Shown piece by piece: positions 8,999 to 17,224 of a stretch of DNA of 64,000 nt. The first letter of the stretch is position 1, and every line of letters begins with the position of its first letter. Source of the DNA: Stieleria magnilauensis. GTDB lineage: Bacteria; Planctomycetota; Planctomycetia; Pirellulales; Pirellulaceae. Below the pieces are notes generated by a model. The model saw nothing but the letters and a program-made list of their open reading frames with translations. It had not been told where the DNA came from and made no database searches. The stretch spans positions 10,201,381-10,265,380 of the forward strand of contig CP036432.1 of NCBI GenBank assembly GCA_007753675.1. Reading direction: 5' to 3'. The position numbers were made by a program, and so were the translations under genes.

Positions 8999-10314
8999 AC
9001 CGACAGAGCCTGCTCCAAGTCGGCGATCAAGTCATCACCGTTTTCGATCCCGCAGGACATGCGGATCATGTTGTCATCGATCCCGAACCGCACGCGGTCT
9101 TCGGGCGTGCAATGGAAGTAGCTCATCACCAACGGTTGTTCGATCAGCGATTCCACGCCGCCCAGACTCGGGGCGATCCGCGGGATACGAGCCGCATCGA
9201 CGATGTTGGCCGTTTGCTTCCAGTCGGCGTCGCGAATCGTGAACGTGATCAATCCGCCAAAGCCACGCATTTGCGCCGCGGCGATCGCGTGCGTCGGATG
9301 GCTTTTCAGCCCCGGGTAATAGACGCGTTCGACACGGGGATGCGACTCCAGGAACTCGGCGATGCGGAGCCCGTTTTCGTTTTGACGCTGCATCCGCAAT
9401 TCAAACGTCTTCAACCCGCGTTCGAGCAGGTACAGATTGTGGGGCGAGCTGATGTTGCCCAAGATGCCGCGCATGCTGCGAACGGCTTCCAGTTGCTCGC
9501 TGCGTCCGCAAAGCACACCGGCCAGCAGATCGTTGTGTCCGCCCAGATACTTCGTTGCCGAGTGCAGCACGTAATCGACGCCGTACTCGGTGGGATTCAT
9601 GTTGTAAGGTGTCGCCAACGTCGCATCGATCAACGTCTCGACTTCATTGGCTTTGCCGACGGCAGCAAATTTTTCCAGATCGATGACCGACAGGTGTGGA
9701 TTGGTCGGCGACTCGCTGACCAGCATTTTGGTGTTGCGGTTGATCGCCGCTTCCATCGCGTCGTAATCACCGGTCGTCACCTGGCGGGTGACCACTCCGA
9801 AACGCGACAGGTGCTTGGCACAGAACTCACGACTGCGGTGATAACACTGGTCGAAGAAAACAATTTCGTCGCCGGCGGACAGTTTGGTCATCAGCAATCC
9901 GACGAGCGCCGACATGCCGCTGCCATAGACGATCGCTTCCTCGCACTTTTCCAATGCGGCGATCTTGGCTTCGACGCTGCGCTCGTTGGGATTTCCGTAG
10001 CGCCCGTATTCTTCCCGCTGGTCTTCGCCGTTGACGAACCGAAGCAGATCATCGGTCGATTCAAACGTGAACGTCGCGGCGGTGTAGATCGGGGTGGCAA
10101 TGCTGCCGGAGTCTTTCTGACGAGCCTCCCCGGCGTGGACGCATTGCGTGGACAGTCCGGCACGTCGTGTGGGCATCGTCCCTGGGCTCCCGGTAACACG
10201 CTCCACCCTCGAATTCGCGGCGGGATCGTTCGCCGGTAGGGAAACGTTGCCTTGGTCAGAAGGCGTGATCGACGAAGGTGACGTGGCGTCACCGGTGGTT
10301 TGCTTTGTTTGCAT
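8995..10314 (-). CDS. Cys/Met-metabolism PLP enzyme, first of the pair
   Basis: Second trans-sulfuration family enzyme, 439 residues. A ~40-residue low-complexity N-terminal extension (MQTKQTTGDATSP...) precedes the family start at GLSTQCVHAGE. It shows YGRYGNPNER, YGSGMSALVGL, the PLP lysine in HSATKYLGGHND and VRFGIDDNMIRMSCGIE. The core resembles its downstream neighbour, but the two are clearly diverged, so this is not a recent duplication. The true start may be one of the later codons, since the extension has no family counterpart. Upstream are 169 bp shared with the divergent gene at 10484. Confidence 0.83.
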   Translation of the reverse strand: MQTKQTTGDATSPSSITPSDQGNVSLPANDPAANSRVERVTGSPGTMPTRRAGLSTQCVHAGEARQKDSGSIATPIYTAATFTFESTDDLLRFVNGEDQREEYGRYGNPNERSVEAKIAALEKCEEAIVYGSGMSALVGLLMTKLSAGDEIVFFDQCYHRSREFCAKHLSRFGVVTRQVTTGDYDAMEAAINRNTKMLVSESPTNPHLSVIDLEKFAAVGKANEVETLIDATLATPYNMNPTEYGVDYVLHSATKYLGGHNDLLAGVLCGRSEQLEAVRSMRGILGNISSPHNLYLLERGLKTFELRMQRQNENGLRIAEFLESHPRVERVYYPGLKSHPTHAIAAAQMRGFGGLITFTIRDADWKQTANIVDAARIPRIAPSLGGVESLIEQPLVMSYFHCTPEDRVRFGIDDNMIRMSCGIENGDDLIADLEQALSV

Positions 10315-10483
10315 GGCTCTTTAGCAGTAAGGCTGCAAGTGGCCGTAAATCCCATGAATTACGATTCGGGCGGAAGTTCGACCGAAATGTCACTCCCCAC
10401 AGACTAGCTGCACGGGATAGAATCGACAAGCGAAAACGTGTTGACGCGACGGCAGCTCGCCTCCTTGGGACCCACTTAGCGGC

Positions 10484-12016
10484 ATGATCGGTTCATTTTC
10501 TCAGCCCTGGCCAAATCGCCACCGTAGCCCGGCCTACGGCTCCCTGGCGTACCGAACACGGGTGTGGTGCGTGCTTGCCGCCGCGGCTCACCTTTGGGGG
10601 GGCGGCGGTCTGGGGACCGTTGGCCTGCAGACCGTTGCGATCGGCCAAGAACCGGTTGCTGCCCCGGAAATCCGCACCACCGCCCAGACTCCGGCGGCCC
10701 AGACGCCAGCCGCACAGGCTCCAGCCGCCCAGACGCCACCCGCCGGCACTCCGGTCGCCGACGAGGTGGCCGAACAGGCCCGCCGACTCGTCGATGGGCT
10801 GCGCAGCGACCAATTCGCCGTCCGCGAACTCGCCTCCGAACAACTGTTTCGCCTCGGTCCGGCCTGCTTGCCGATCCTGCGAGCGGTCCGCCGCCAAAGC
10901 AGCGACACCGAACAATCCGACCGCTTGGACCGCATCATCGATTCGCTGGCCAAGCAGAACCTGGAATCCCGAATCCGCTCGTTCTTGCAAGGCGGACCGT
11001 CGGAGCTTGAGAACTGGCCCGAGCTGGAAAAGTGGTTTGGCGATTCGCCGCGAATCCGCGAGCTGTTCGTCGACCTGTATCGCGAGCACCCCTACTTGGT
11101 CGATGCGCTCGGTGGCACCCCCCAACAACTTTCGATGGGACTCTCGCGGGTGCGCCGCCGGCTGATCGAACGCGGCGTCGGCCCCCGCGAAACCCCTCAG
11201 CGCGTCGACTTGATCGCGCTGCTGTTGCCGATGACGGATCCCAATTTTCAAGCCGGCCCCCAATACGATCTGATCGTCGCGTCGCTGTTACAGCTTTACC
11301 CCGCCAACGACTTTCGAAAGGATGCCGTCTTCGGCGAACCCTTCACGCGAATGGTCGCCAAGTGGATGTCTCGCAGCGACATGAGTATCCGCGAACAGGT
11401 GCTGCGTCTGGCGTTGCAGTGGAAGATGGATATCGGTCTGACGCTCGCCGTGGAAACCCTGAAACAAAACCCGGATCCCATTTTGCTGTGCCGCTGCATG
11501 CAAACGATCTCGCGACAGGGGACGCGTGAGCATGCGGTCTTGCTGGCCGCGTACATCAACGACCCGACCGTCGTTTTCCAAAAACGCTACCTGGGCGTCC
11601 GCGGCGGTGAAGTCCAGGTGGGCGACGTCGCCGCCGCCTCGATCGCCCTGCTCAACTCCGTCCCGGTCACCGAAATCGGCTTCGCCGAACCCGCCGAACA
11701 CCCGATTTTTGGCATCATCTACGAAGAGCTGGTGGTGCCGTTGAAGGTGCCGAAGAAATCCGCCAACGGTGACGCCGACAGTGACGCCGACGACGGCAGC
11801 AACGACGACAATGACGGGGACACGGCGGAAGCTGCTGACGACGAATTCCTGGACGAAGACGACCTGACGCCGCTGCAACCGGGCGACCTGTCGCCCAAGG
11901 AAATCGCACGCCTGATCGAACACGCCAAGCGGCGGGAAGCCGCCCGAGTGGAAATCCGCCTCAGGGCGCTCGAGCTTGTCCCCTCCGCACCGGCGGAAGC
12001 TCCCCAAAAAAGCTGA
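10484..12016 (+). CDS. Secreted helical-repeat protein of unknown function
   Basis: 510 residues, not matched to a named family. A basic start and hydrophobic segment (VWCVLAAAAHLWGGGG) suggest export. Next is a Pro/Ala/Gln/Thr linker made of near-repeats of AAQTP (residues ~66-88), then an alpha-helical region with HEAT-like character (DGLRSDQFAVRELASEQLFRLG). Near residue 430-460 is a very acidic Asp/Asn/Gly stretch (DGSNDDNDGD). The C-terminus is helical and charged. Such proteins, with HEAT-like repeats behind a signal peptide, are frequent in planctomycetes. It is probably co-directional with the gene at 12169. Confidence 0.7.
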   Translation: MIGSFSQPWPNRHRSPAYGSLAYRTRVWCVLAAAAHLWGGGGLGTVGLQTVAIGQEPVAAPEIRTTAQTPAAQTPAAQAPAAQTPPAGTPVADEVAEQARRLVDGLRSDQFAVRELASEQLFRLGPACLPILRAVRRQSSDTEQSDRLDRIIDSLAKQNLESRIRSFLQGGPSELENWPELEKWFGDSPRIRELFVDLYREHPYLVDALGGTPQQLSMGLSRVRRRLIERGVGPRETPQRVDLIALLLPMTDPNFQAGPQYDLIVASLLQLYPANDFRKDAVFGEPFTRMVAKWMSRSDMSIREQVLRLALQWKMDIGLTLAVETLKQNPDPILLCRCMQTISRQGTREHAVLLAAYINDPTVVFQKRYLGVRGGEVQVGDVAAASIALLNSVPVTEIGFAEPAEHPIFGIIYEELVVPLKVPKKSANGDADSDADDGSNDDNDGDTAEAADDEFLDEDDLTPLQPGDLSPKEIARLIEHAKRREAARVEIRLRALELVPSAPAEAPQKS

Positions 12017-12168
12017 CAGCGGAACAGACGGCGGACCGAACGACGGAACAGACAGCAGAGCGGGCGGCAGAACCGGCAGTGGCGGGGGACGCACCTTGAT
12101 CGACCGCTGCCTTCCGGTTATCACTCCGAAGCTGGAAGCTTACGCCACTTTCCCGGACCTTTTTTGTC

Positions 12169-13707
12169 GTGTCGATCCAGCAGACCACCACTTCGCTCCT
12201 CGGCCGCGACACCGACCCGGTCGCCGCCGGCTACCATCTCCGCGACCTGGCAACCGGCGATGCCGCCTCCGCCGTCGCCATCCTGTCCCGTCTGGCCGGT
12301 AACCGGGACCGCTTGGCCGAGTCGGACCCCGCCATCATCGGCGCCCTACTGCGGGTCGTGCACACGCTGCTGGTTCAAGACCGCTCCGAGTCGTCGCTGG
12401 AAATCATCGGCTCGCTGACGCCGGAGGTGATGGAGCAGATCGACGACTCGCTGCCACCGGAAACCTCCAATCGCCATCTGCTGTTGCACCTGTTGACGAT
12501 GGCCCGTTCGCGCGAGTCGCTGCAGGTGTTCGTCGAGATCTTAAAGCAGCGGCCGCCGACGGATTGGATGGACGCCGCACAGATGCTCAGCCCGCTGATG
12601 CAACACGACGATTGGCCGGTCGACGCCGTGTTCCCTGCCGCGCTGGAGTGCCTTTCCGAACCCGCGCTCGCCGCCTCGCTGCTGGACCTGGCCAACTACC
12701 TGGTCCGTCACGGTCGTGTCGCCGAGCACCCGGCTGCGGGCATGCTCGACACGCTGACCGCACTGCTCGGACAAGTTTCCAGCCGCCTCGGATTCTTTGA
12801 AGACAACCCGCGTGCCTTCGGTGACGACGTGCCGACGGTCCAGAAGCGGCTGGCCGAAGCGGTCGCGCTGGCGGTCGCGTTGTGCGATTCGCTGGCGTTG
12901 ATCGGTGACGAGTCGGCGATCGGAAAACTGAACCAAACCGTCTTGCTGCGACACCGGCGGGTGCAGTGCGAAGCCGCCGGGGCGCTGGCGAAACTTGGCG
13001 ACGAAGAAGGCCGCAAGCGATTGATCGAACTCGCCGGCGATCCCGCCGCCCGGCTGCGCGCGATCGCCTACGCCGACGAACTGGACTTCGGCAACGAGAT
13101 CGACGAAACCTACCGCACCCCCGACGCGACGGCGGAAGCGGAGATGGCGTTGTGGCTCAGCCAGCCCCATCAAATGGGCGTGCCGCCGACCAACGTCGAA
13201 GTCGCCGCGTCGCGGCGGTTGCTTTGGCCCAGCTTCGACGATCCGGTCGACGTGACGTTGGTGCGGTTCGAATACAACATGGGCGAGCGGGGCTACAGCA
13301 ACATCGGCATGACCGGGCCGGCGGTCTTCACCATGGCCTGCGACTTGGCGGACATGCCGATCGACGACATCTTTGCGATCTACGCCGGCTGGCACGCCGA
13401 CCACCAAGACATCTTCTCGGTCCCGACCGAAGCGATGAACGAAGCCCAACAGCGCGCGATGGAGACGTTCCAACAACACCTGCAACACCTCGGCTACGAA
13501 GAACTCAAACCCGTGCTGCTGGGCCTGTTCCTGGACGAGCGGGCCGGCGTGTTCACCGCGACCCGCGAAGGCACCGCGTGTGTCGTCATCACCGACGGCT
13601 TAGAAACGATCGACCAGGCGACCGCCGGACGCAGCCGCCCGTTGAGCGGCGAAGACCTGTTCAATCTGTACAAGGGACGCAAGATGCTGCGGACGTTCAA
13701 TCCCTAA
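12169..13707 (+). CDS. HEAT-repeat-like cytosolic protein of unknown function
   Basis: 512 residues beginning at a GTG (MSIQQTTTSLLG), without signal peptide or membrane segment. The first ~320 residues are repeated leucine-rich helical pairs, for example RRVQCEAAGALAKLGDEEGRKRLIELAG, a typical HEAT or armadillo pattern. The last ~190 residues form a separate mixed domain (VRFEYNMGERGYSNIGMTGP onward). No catalytic motif was recognised. It ends 12 bp before the left attachment repeat of the integrative element and is not disrupted by it. Confidence 0.75.
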   Translation: MSIQQTTTSLLGRDTDPVAAGYHLRDLATGDAASAVAILSRLAGNRDRLAESDPAIIGALLRVVHTLLVQDRSESSLEIIGSLTPEVMEQIDDSLPPETSNRHLLLHLLTMARSRESLQVFVEILKQRPPTDWMDAAQMLSPLMQHDDWPVDAVFPAALECLSEPALAASLLDLANYLVRHGRVAEHPAAGMLDTLTALLGQVSSRLGFFEDNPRAFGDDVPTVQKRLAEAVALAVALCDSLALIGDESAIGKLNQTVLLRHRRVQCEAAGALAKLGDEEGRKRLIELAGDPAARLRAIAYADELDFGNEIDETYRTPDATAEAEMALWLSQPHQMGVPPTNVEVAASRRLLWPSFDDPVDVTLVRFEYNMGERGYSNIGMTGPAVFTMACDLADMPIDDIFAIYAGWHADHQDIFSVPTEAMNEAQQRAMETFQQHLQHLGYEELKPVLLGLFLDERAGVFTATREGTACVVITDGLETIDQATAGRSRPLSGEDLFNLYKGRKMLRTFNP

Positions 13708-13718
13708 GACCCGTCCAA

Positions 13719-13735
13719 ATAGGGGTGGCAGGACT
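13719..13735 (+). repeat. Left attachment site (attL core)
   Basis: ATAGGGGTGGCAGGACT, identical to 20198-20214. The flanking bases differ on both sides, so the core identity is exactly 17 bp. It lies 12 bp after the stop of the gene at 12169. Confidence 0.88.
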
Positions 13736-13933
13736 ACGCGGATGCTGGGAAAAACCGGGTCCAAACCCGATTCAACGGATCGCGGCACACAAATAGGCAC
13801 ACTTTCGCCCGAAAATGCCCTTCAAATCATCCGCTCGGATGAGCGTTTAGCGTCCCTGGTCGAGCGCTGGCCGGACCTTCCGGAAGACGCGAAGCAAGCA
13901 ATAATCAACGCGGAAAATCTCTCAAGCCGGTAG
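13736..13933 (+). CDS. Detached integrase C-terminal segment
   Basis: An open stretch of 65 codons starting immediately after attL, ending at TAG 13931-13933 and finishing with LVERWPDLPEDAKQAIINAE. If the element is excised and circular, the integrase frame crosses the 17-bp core and continues in this frame without a stop. The frame arithmetic is exact: codon ACT at 20212-20214 corresponds to 13733-13735. The WPDLPE..AI segment resembles C-terminal tails of planctomycete tyrosine integrases as I recall them. In the integrated state an internal ATG at 13742 could give a 63-residue peptide, but it has no good ribosome site. Confidence 0.75.
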   Translation, partial: TRMLGKTGSKPDSTDRGTQIGTLSPENALQIIRSDERLASLVERWPDLPEDAKQAIINAENLSSR

Positions 13934-13947
13934 TGGGTAGCTCCCAC

Positions 13948-13998
13948 GTCCGCCCAGTGCGTCACGCGTATTGCTCCGCGCGAGGTATCTGGGCGGAC
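13948..13998. repeat. Inverted repeat at left end of element
   Basis: GTCCGCCCAG (13948-13957) and CTGGGCGGAC (13989-13998) are perfect complements around a 31-nt spacer. A small hairpin GTGGG-TAGCT-CCCAC (13933-13947) sits directly before. Together they fill the spacer between the integrase tail and the next gene; in the circular form they would follow the restored integrase stop. Function unknown. Confidence 0.5.
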
Positions 13999-14021
13999 CG
14001 GCTACTTTCTGGAGCAATGTC

Positions 14022-14600
14022 ATGGCAAGACGAAAAGCCACACCGGCGGAAGACGCATGGAAAGAACGCTACGCGAAATATGAAGCCCAATGTCACGAAG
14101 CCGCCAAGATCGAAGACGAAGCGGAGAAGGCCGCGGCATTCGAGAACTGCAATCGCGTCTATCGCGAATTGATGGCGAAACCCGAGGCACCGAAGCCGCG
14201 TACCGAGCCGACCATTGAAGAATCCGCGTTCATGGACATTGAGGTGTTCCTATTTCTACACGGTCAAAATCTACCCAAGACCGAACAGTACGCATGGCGG
14301 CAATGGCTCAACGCGGGCGGAACGCAAAAGCCACCACCAACGCGTGACGACGAATTGACGCGACTTGTGGAGCTATGGAAATGGACAGCACCAAGCACAC
14401 CGCGCGCACGGCCTAGTTCCAGAGGCCGCAAGCGCGAGTATGACCCCGACAACGACGCGGAGATTGCTGATCAATGGCAGAAATCGAAAGAGGCGGGAAT
14501 CACAAAACGTGACTTTTGCGATGACCGAGAGTTGAGGGTAGAGGCGTTTGACAACTTGCTGGATCGAGTGCGGAAAAGGCCAAAAAGCGATTCGGAATAA
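14022..14600 (+). CDS. Element protein of unknown function
   Basis: 192 residues from ATG 14022, chosen for the GGAG at 14011-14014. The N-terminal third is charged and helical, probably coiled coil (ERYAKYEAQCHEAAKIEDEA), and the C-terminal third is basic (RARPSSRGRKREYDP and RVRKRPKSDSE), as in nucleic-acid-binding proteins. No known family recognised. Its stop codon lies inside the stem of an intrinsic terminator, so it forms its own transcription unit, separate from the helix-turn-helix/helicase operon downstream. Confidence 0.7.
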   Translation: MARRKATPAEDAWKERYAKYEAQCHEAAKIEDEAEKAAAFENCNRVYRELMAKPEAPKPRTEPTIEESAFMDIEVFLFLHGQNLPKTEQYAWRQWLNAGGTQKPPPTRDDELTRLVELWKWTAPSTPRARPSSRGRKREYDPDNDAEIADQWQKSKEAGITKRDFCDDRELRVEAFDNLLDRVRKRPKSDSE

Positions 14601-14638
14601 ATGCAGCGAATTATTCCGAATCGGAGTTTTGTTTTCTT
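14588..14638 (+). terminator. Terminator overlapping a stop codon
   Basis: Perfect 13-bp stem CGATTCGGAATAA/TTATTCCGAATCG (14588-14600 and 14611-14623), 10-nt loop, then a T-rich tail GTTTTGTTTTCTT. The left arm ends with the TAA of the preceding gene. Confidence 0.8.
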
Positions 14639-14739
14639 GATGCCGTAATTCGCAGGGCGAAAATGGATTCGGATTCGGATTAAATCAATTCCGTTCCGAA
14701 TCGCCCTTTCAATGTTGCCTCCTTCGAAAAGGCAACGCA

Positions 14740-14940
14740 ATGAAAGAACCAAATCTCTGGCCTGAGTGGATGCAGGTCGAAACCGCCGCCCGATACGCTG
14801 ACGTCCCGCCCGGAACAATTCGGCGATGGATCAAGCGTGGTTTGGATCACGTGAAGATTGGAGACTGCACGCCGTCCATCAAGCGGACAACGCTCGATAA
14901 GTGGATGGCCGAAAAAGCATCGGAGCCAGTTTCATGCTGA
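14740..14940 (+). CDS. Helix-turn-helix protein (excisionase-like)
   Basis: 66 residues with one MerR/excisionase-type winged helix: VETAARYADVPPGTIRRWIKRG, followed by KRTTLDKWMAEKA, the usual end of the HTH_17 fold. It probably binds element DNA as a directionality factor or repressor. Its last codons overlap the ATG of the next, similar gene (ATGCTGA, 14934-14940), so two related DNA-binding proteins are translationally coupled. Upstream, 14655-14715 carries several ATTCGGA/TCCGAAT motifs that could be operators. Confidence 0.75.
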   Translation: MKEPNLWPEWMQVETAARYADVPPGTIRRWIKRGLDHVKIGDCTPSIKRTTLDKWMAEKASEPVSC

Positions 14941-15179
14941 AAGCGGCCGATCTTGCCGAGCCAAACATCGTGGTCGCTGTCGAGCCGGTCTCGGTTTCAG
15001 TTTCCGACGCCGGCGCGATACTCGGCGTCTCAAGCCGCACGATCGAAACACTGGTCGCCCGCGGAACGCTTGAAAGTTTCCGAATCGGCAACCGTCGATT
15101 GATCGCGGTTGAAGACATCCGCGATTATGTCGCCCGCCAACGAACGCTCACGCGGAAGGGGTCACCCGATGAAAATTGA
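14934..15179 (+). CDS. Helix-turn-helix protein (excisionase-like), second copy
   Basis: 81 residues from ATG 14934, which overlaps the previous stop. The middle has a clear HTH_17 signature: VSDAGAILGVSSRTIETLV, then RGTLESFRIGNRRLIAVED, as in excisionases and related small DNA-binding proteins. It is followed by an 11-bp overlap with the helicase start, placing it in the replication/excision operon. Likely an excisionase or copy-control protein; which of the two genes plays which part cannot be told. Confidence 0.78.
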   Translation: MLKAADLAEPNIVVAVEPVSVSVSDAGAILGVSSRTIETLVARGTLESFRIGNRRLIAVEDIRDYVARQRTLTRKGSPDEN

Positions 15180-16845
15180 GCCTCTCCGTGTGCCGAATCG
15201 ATCGACAACCGGCGCGATCACCGAAAACACGGGCGAATATCGCAACGGTTCGCGTCCCACGGGGACTAATCAACCTTTCGATGGCGAAGCGGAACGTGCG
15301 GTTCTTGGTTCGCTGCTGATCGACGGTCGAATCGAAACGGCACAACGCGTTTTCGGTCGCTTGTCGCCGCGTGATTTTCATGATGACGGCAACCGATTGA
15401 TTTTCACGGCAATGTGCGATCTTGCGGTCGATGGCAAGCCGGTTGACGTGGTGTTACTGGCCTTAAGATTGAAGTCGCAAAATCGATTCGATCGCGTTGG
15501 CGGGGCGAGCTACATCGCGCGATTGTCAAATGCCGTACCGTCGGCTGCGATGGTCGATCACTACGCGGACACCGTTTCGAAACACGCCCAAAGCCGCCGA
15601 CTAATCGAATCGCTGCAACGGGCCATTCAAGACGCTCAGGCTTCACCCGATGACCTCACGGGCATTGCGGCATCGCTTAGGGCAAATCTCGATCAAGTTG
15701 TCGCAGCGAATCCCGACGGCGAATGGGAAAGACTGTTGAGCGCCTACGGCATCGATCCGCCTTGGACGTCTGCCGAGCTTGCGACCGCCGACATCGTGAC
15801 GACGTATCTGGTCGAAAACGTCCTGGTTGCGAATCAGTCTTGCGTCATTGCCGGCGGCTCGAAGGGCATGAAGACGACATCGGGCATCGACCTTGCGTTG
15901 TCACTCGCGACCGCTCGCAAGTTTCTTGGTCGCTTTTGGATCCCGGATCCGAAACGCGTTTTGTTTCTGTCTGCCGAATCAGGGGCGGGCACCATTCAAG
16001 AAACAGCATTGCGAATCGCAAAGTGGAAAGAACTTGATCTTGCGACCGAGGCGAATATGCGTTGGGGGTTTTGGGTGCCGAAGGCACGCAACGCCGAAAT
16101 GCTCAAGATTCTCGGCAAGCAACTTGATGAAAGCCGCGCCGAAGTGTGCATCATCGATCCGCTCTATCAGGTTCTCGCGGGCGAAGACCAAAATAATCTA
16201 AGTCTGAACGGGCAGCAAATCACAATTGTCACCGACCTTTGTCTTTCGCGCGGATGCACGCCCGTCTTGATCGACCACGTTAAGAAATCAAGCGAAAATG
16301 CTCGCAGCTATCAGCCGCTCGAACTGAACGACGTCACCGGCGCAGGGAAAGCCGAGAATTTTCGTCAATGGCTGTTGTTGTCGCGCCGTGAGCGCTTCGA
16401 GCCGGATCACCCGATACATCGCTTGTGGATGACCGTCGGCGGCTCGGCGGGTCATTGCGGGGCTTATGCAATCGACATCGACGAAAGCCGCGACGAAGAC
16501 GGCAGCCGGACGTTCGCGGTCGAAGTGTCAAGCGCCAGCCAAGCACGCGAGCACGATCGCGCCGAGCAGGAACGACAAAGGGCTAACGCTCAGGCAAAAA
16601 AGGATGCCGAGCGGATTCGGCTCAGCGTCAGCAAAATCCGCAAAGCGCTGCCCGTAGATGAGCATTGGAGCAAAAACCAAATCAAGAACGCGACCGGATT
16701 GAATACCGGGCAGGTCAGTTCCGCTATCGCTCACCTGCTGGACCAAGGGGAGATCCAAACCGGGCGTTACAAAAACGAGACCGGACCCTGGTTTGAGGGC
16801 GTGAAATGGACCGAGAACGCCACCCATTTAAGGAGCACCAAATGA
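15169..16845 (+). CDS. Fused DnaB-N / RepA-like AAA replication helicase
   Basis: 558 residues from ATG 15169. Residues ~35-170 match the DnaB N-terminal domain (EAERAVLGSLLIDGR, DFHDDGNRLIFTAM, VGGASYIARLSNAVPSA), which in DnaB binds primase. The ATPase part is not DnaB-like but of the RepA/AAA_25 type: modified P-loop GGSKGMKTTSGIDLA, VLFLSAESG and a Walker B-like CIIDPLYQVLAGE. The C-terminal ~90 residues contain a winged-helix-like part (IKNATGLNTGQVSSAIAHLL). It likely loads or drives replication of the excised element. The stop overlaps the next ATG (AATGA). Confidence 0.82.
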   Translation: MKIEPLRVPNRSTTGAITENTGEYRNGSRPTGTNQPFDGEAERAVLGSLLIDGRIETAQRVFGRLSPRDFHDDGNRLIFTAMCDLAVDGKPVDVVLLALRLKSQNRFDRVGGASYIARLSNAVPSAAMVDHYADTVSKHAQSRRLIESLQRAIQDAQASPDDLTGIAASLRANLDQVVAANPDGEWERLLSAYGIDPPWTSAELATADIVTTYLVENVLVANQSCVIAGGSKGMKTTSGIDLALSLATARKFLGRFWIPDPKRVLFLSAESGAGTIQETALRIAKWKELDLATEANMRWGFWVPKARNAEMLKILGKQLDESRAEVCIIDPLYQVLAGEDQNNLSLNGQQITIVTDLCLSRGCTPVLIDHVKKSSENARSYQPLELNDVTGAGKAENFRQWLLLSRRERFEPDHPIHRLWMTVGGSAGHCGAYAIDIDESRDEDGSRTFAVEVSSASQAREHDRAEQERQRANAQAKKDAERIRLSVSKIRKALPVDEHWSKNQIKNATGLNTGQVSSAIAHLLDQGEIQTGRYKNETGPWFEGVKWTENATHLRSTK

Positions 16846-17009
16846 AACCCGGACGAACCCGGACAGAACCCGGACACGAACCCGAATCCGGGTTTGGAAC
16901 AATAACCCGGACGGACCCCTTTATTAAGAAGGGTCCGGGTCCGGGTTGTTGTTGTTACCCGAGCGAATCCGGACGGTCTGGATTCTTGGTCCGGGTTCGA
17001 CGGAGTTGA
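16842..17009 (+). CDS. Small ORF spanning iteron cluster
   Basis: 55 residues coupled to the helicase stop by ATGA. The peptide is dominated by Arg, Thr, Pro, Gly and Glu because it reads through CCCGGAC repeats. A gene is possible given the coupling, but the repeats may be the functional part, so coding is uncertain. Confidence 0.35.
   Translation: MKPGRTRTEPGHEPESGFGTITRTDPFIKKGPGPGCCCYPSESGRSGFLVRVRRS
16846..16997. repeat. Iteron-like AACCCGGAC cluster
   Basis: Four direct copies of AACCCGGAC at 16846, 16856, 16867 and 16904. Inverted copies GTCCGGGTT lie at 16939-16947 and 16989-16997, with near-copies at 16933 and 16989-flanking sequence, plus the palindrome AACCCG-AATC-CGGGTT at 16879-16894. 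An A/T-rich patch (TTTATTAAGAA, 16919-16930) sits in the middle. Placement directly after the helicase gene suggests a replication origin or autoregulatory operator. Confidence 0.6.
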
Positions 17010-17013
17010 AGCG

Positions 17014-17223
17014 ATGACCAAAACGACTTACCGAATCGAGGACGCAACGGCGCGGCCGGTCTTCGTCATCCGCTGTCGCGCCGATCATCAAGTCATCGAT
17101 GAATTGAGAACGCTTCGGGGCCTCAGGTGGCTCCTAAAGCGTTTGGGCCGAAATTACGGCTTGCGGGTGGTCAGCATTCAAACCGAGCGCCACGAACCGA
17201 CCAGCCCCATGGAGGACAACTGA
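17014..17223 (+). CDS. Small element protein of unknown function
   Basis: 69 residues starting at ATG 17014, after a CGGAG eight bases upstream. The sequence reads as a compact alpha/beta fold with a basic middle (LRTLRGLRWLLKRLGRNYGLRVV). No family recognised. It ends two bases before the next start codon, so it is co-transcribed with the helix-turn-helix gene that follows. Confidence 0.6.
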   Translation: MTKTTYRIEDATARPVFVIRCRADHQVIDELRTLRGLRWLLKRLGRNYGLRVVSIQTERHEPTSPMEDN

Positions 17224-17224
17224 A

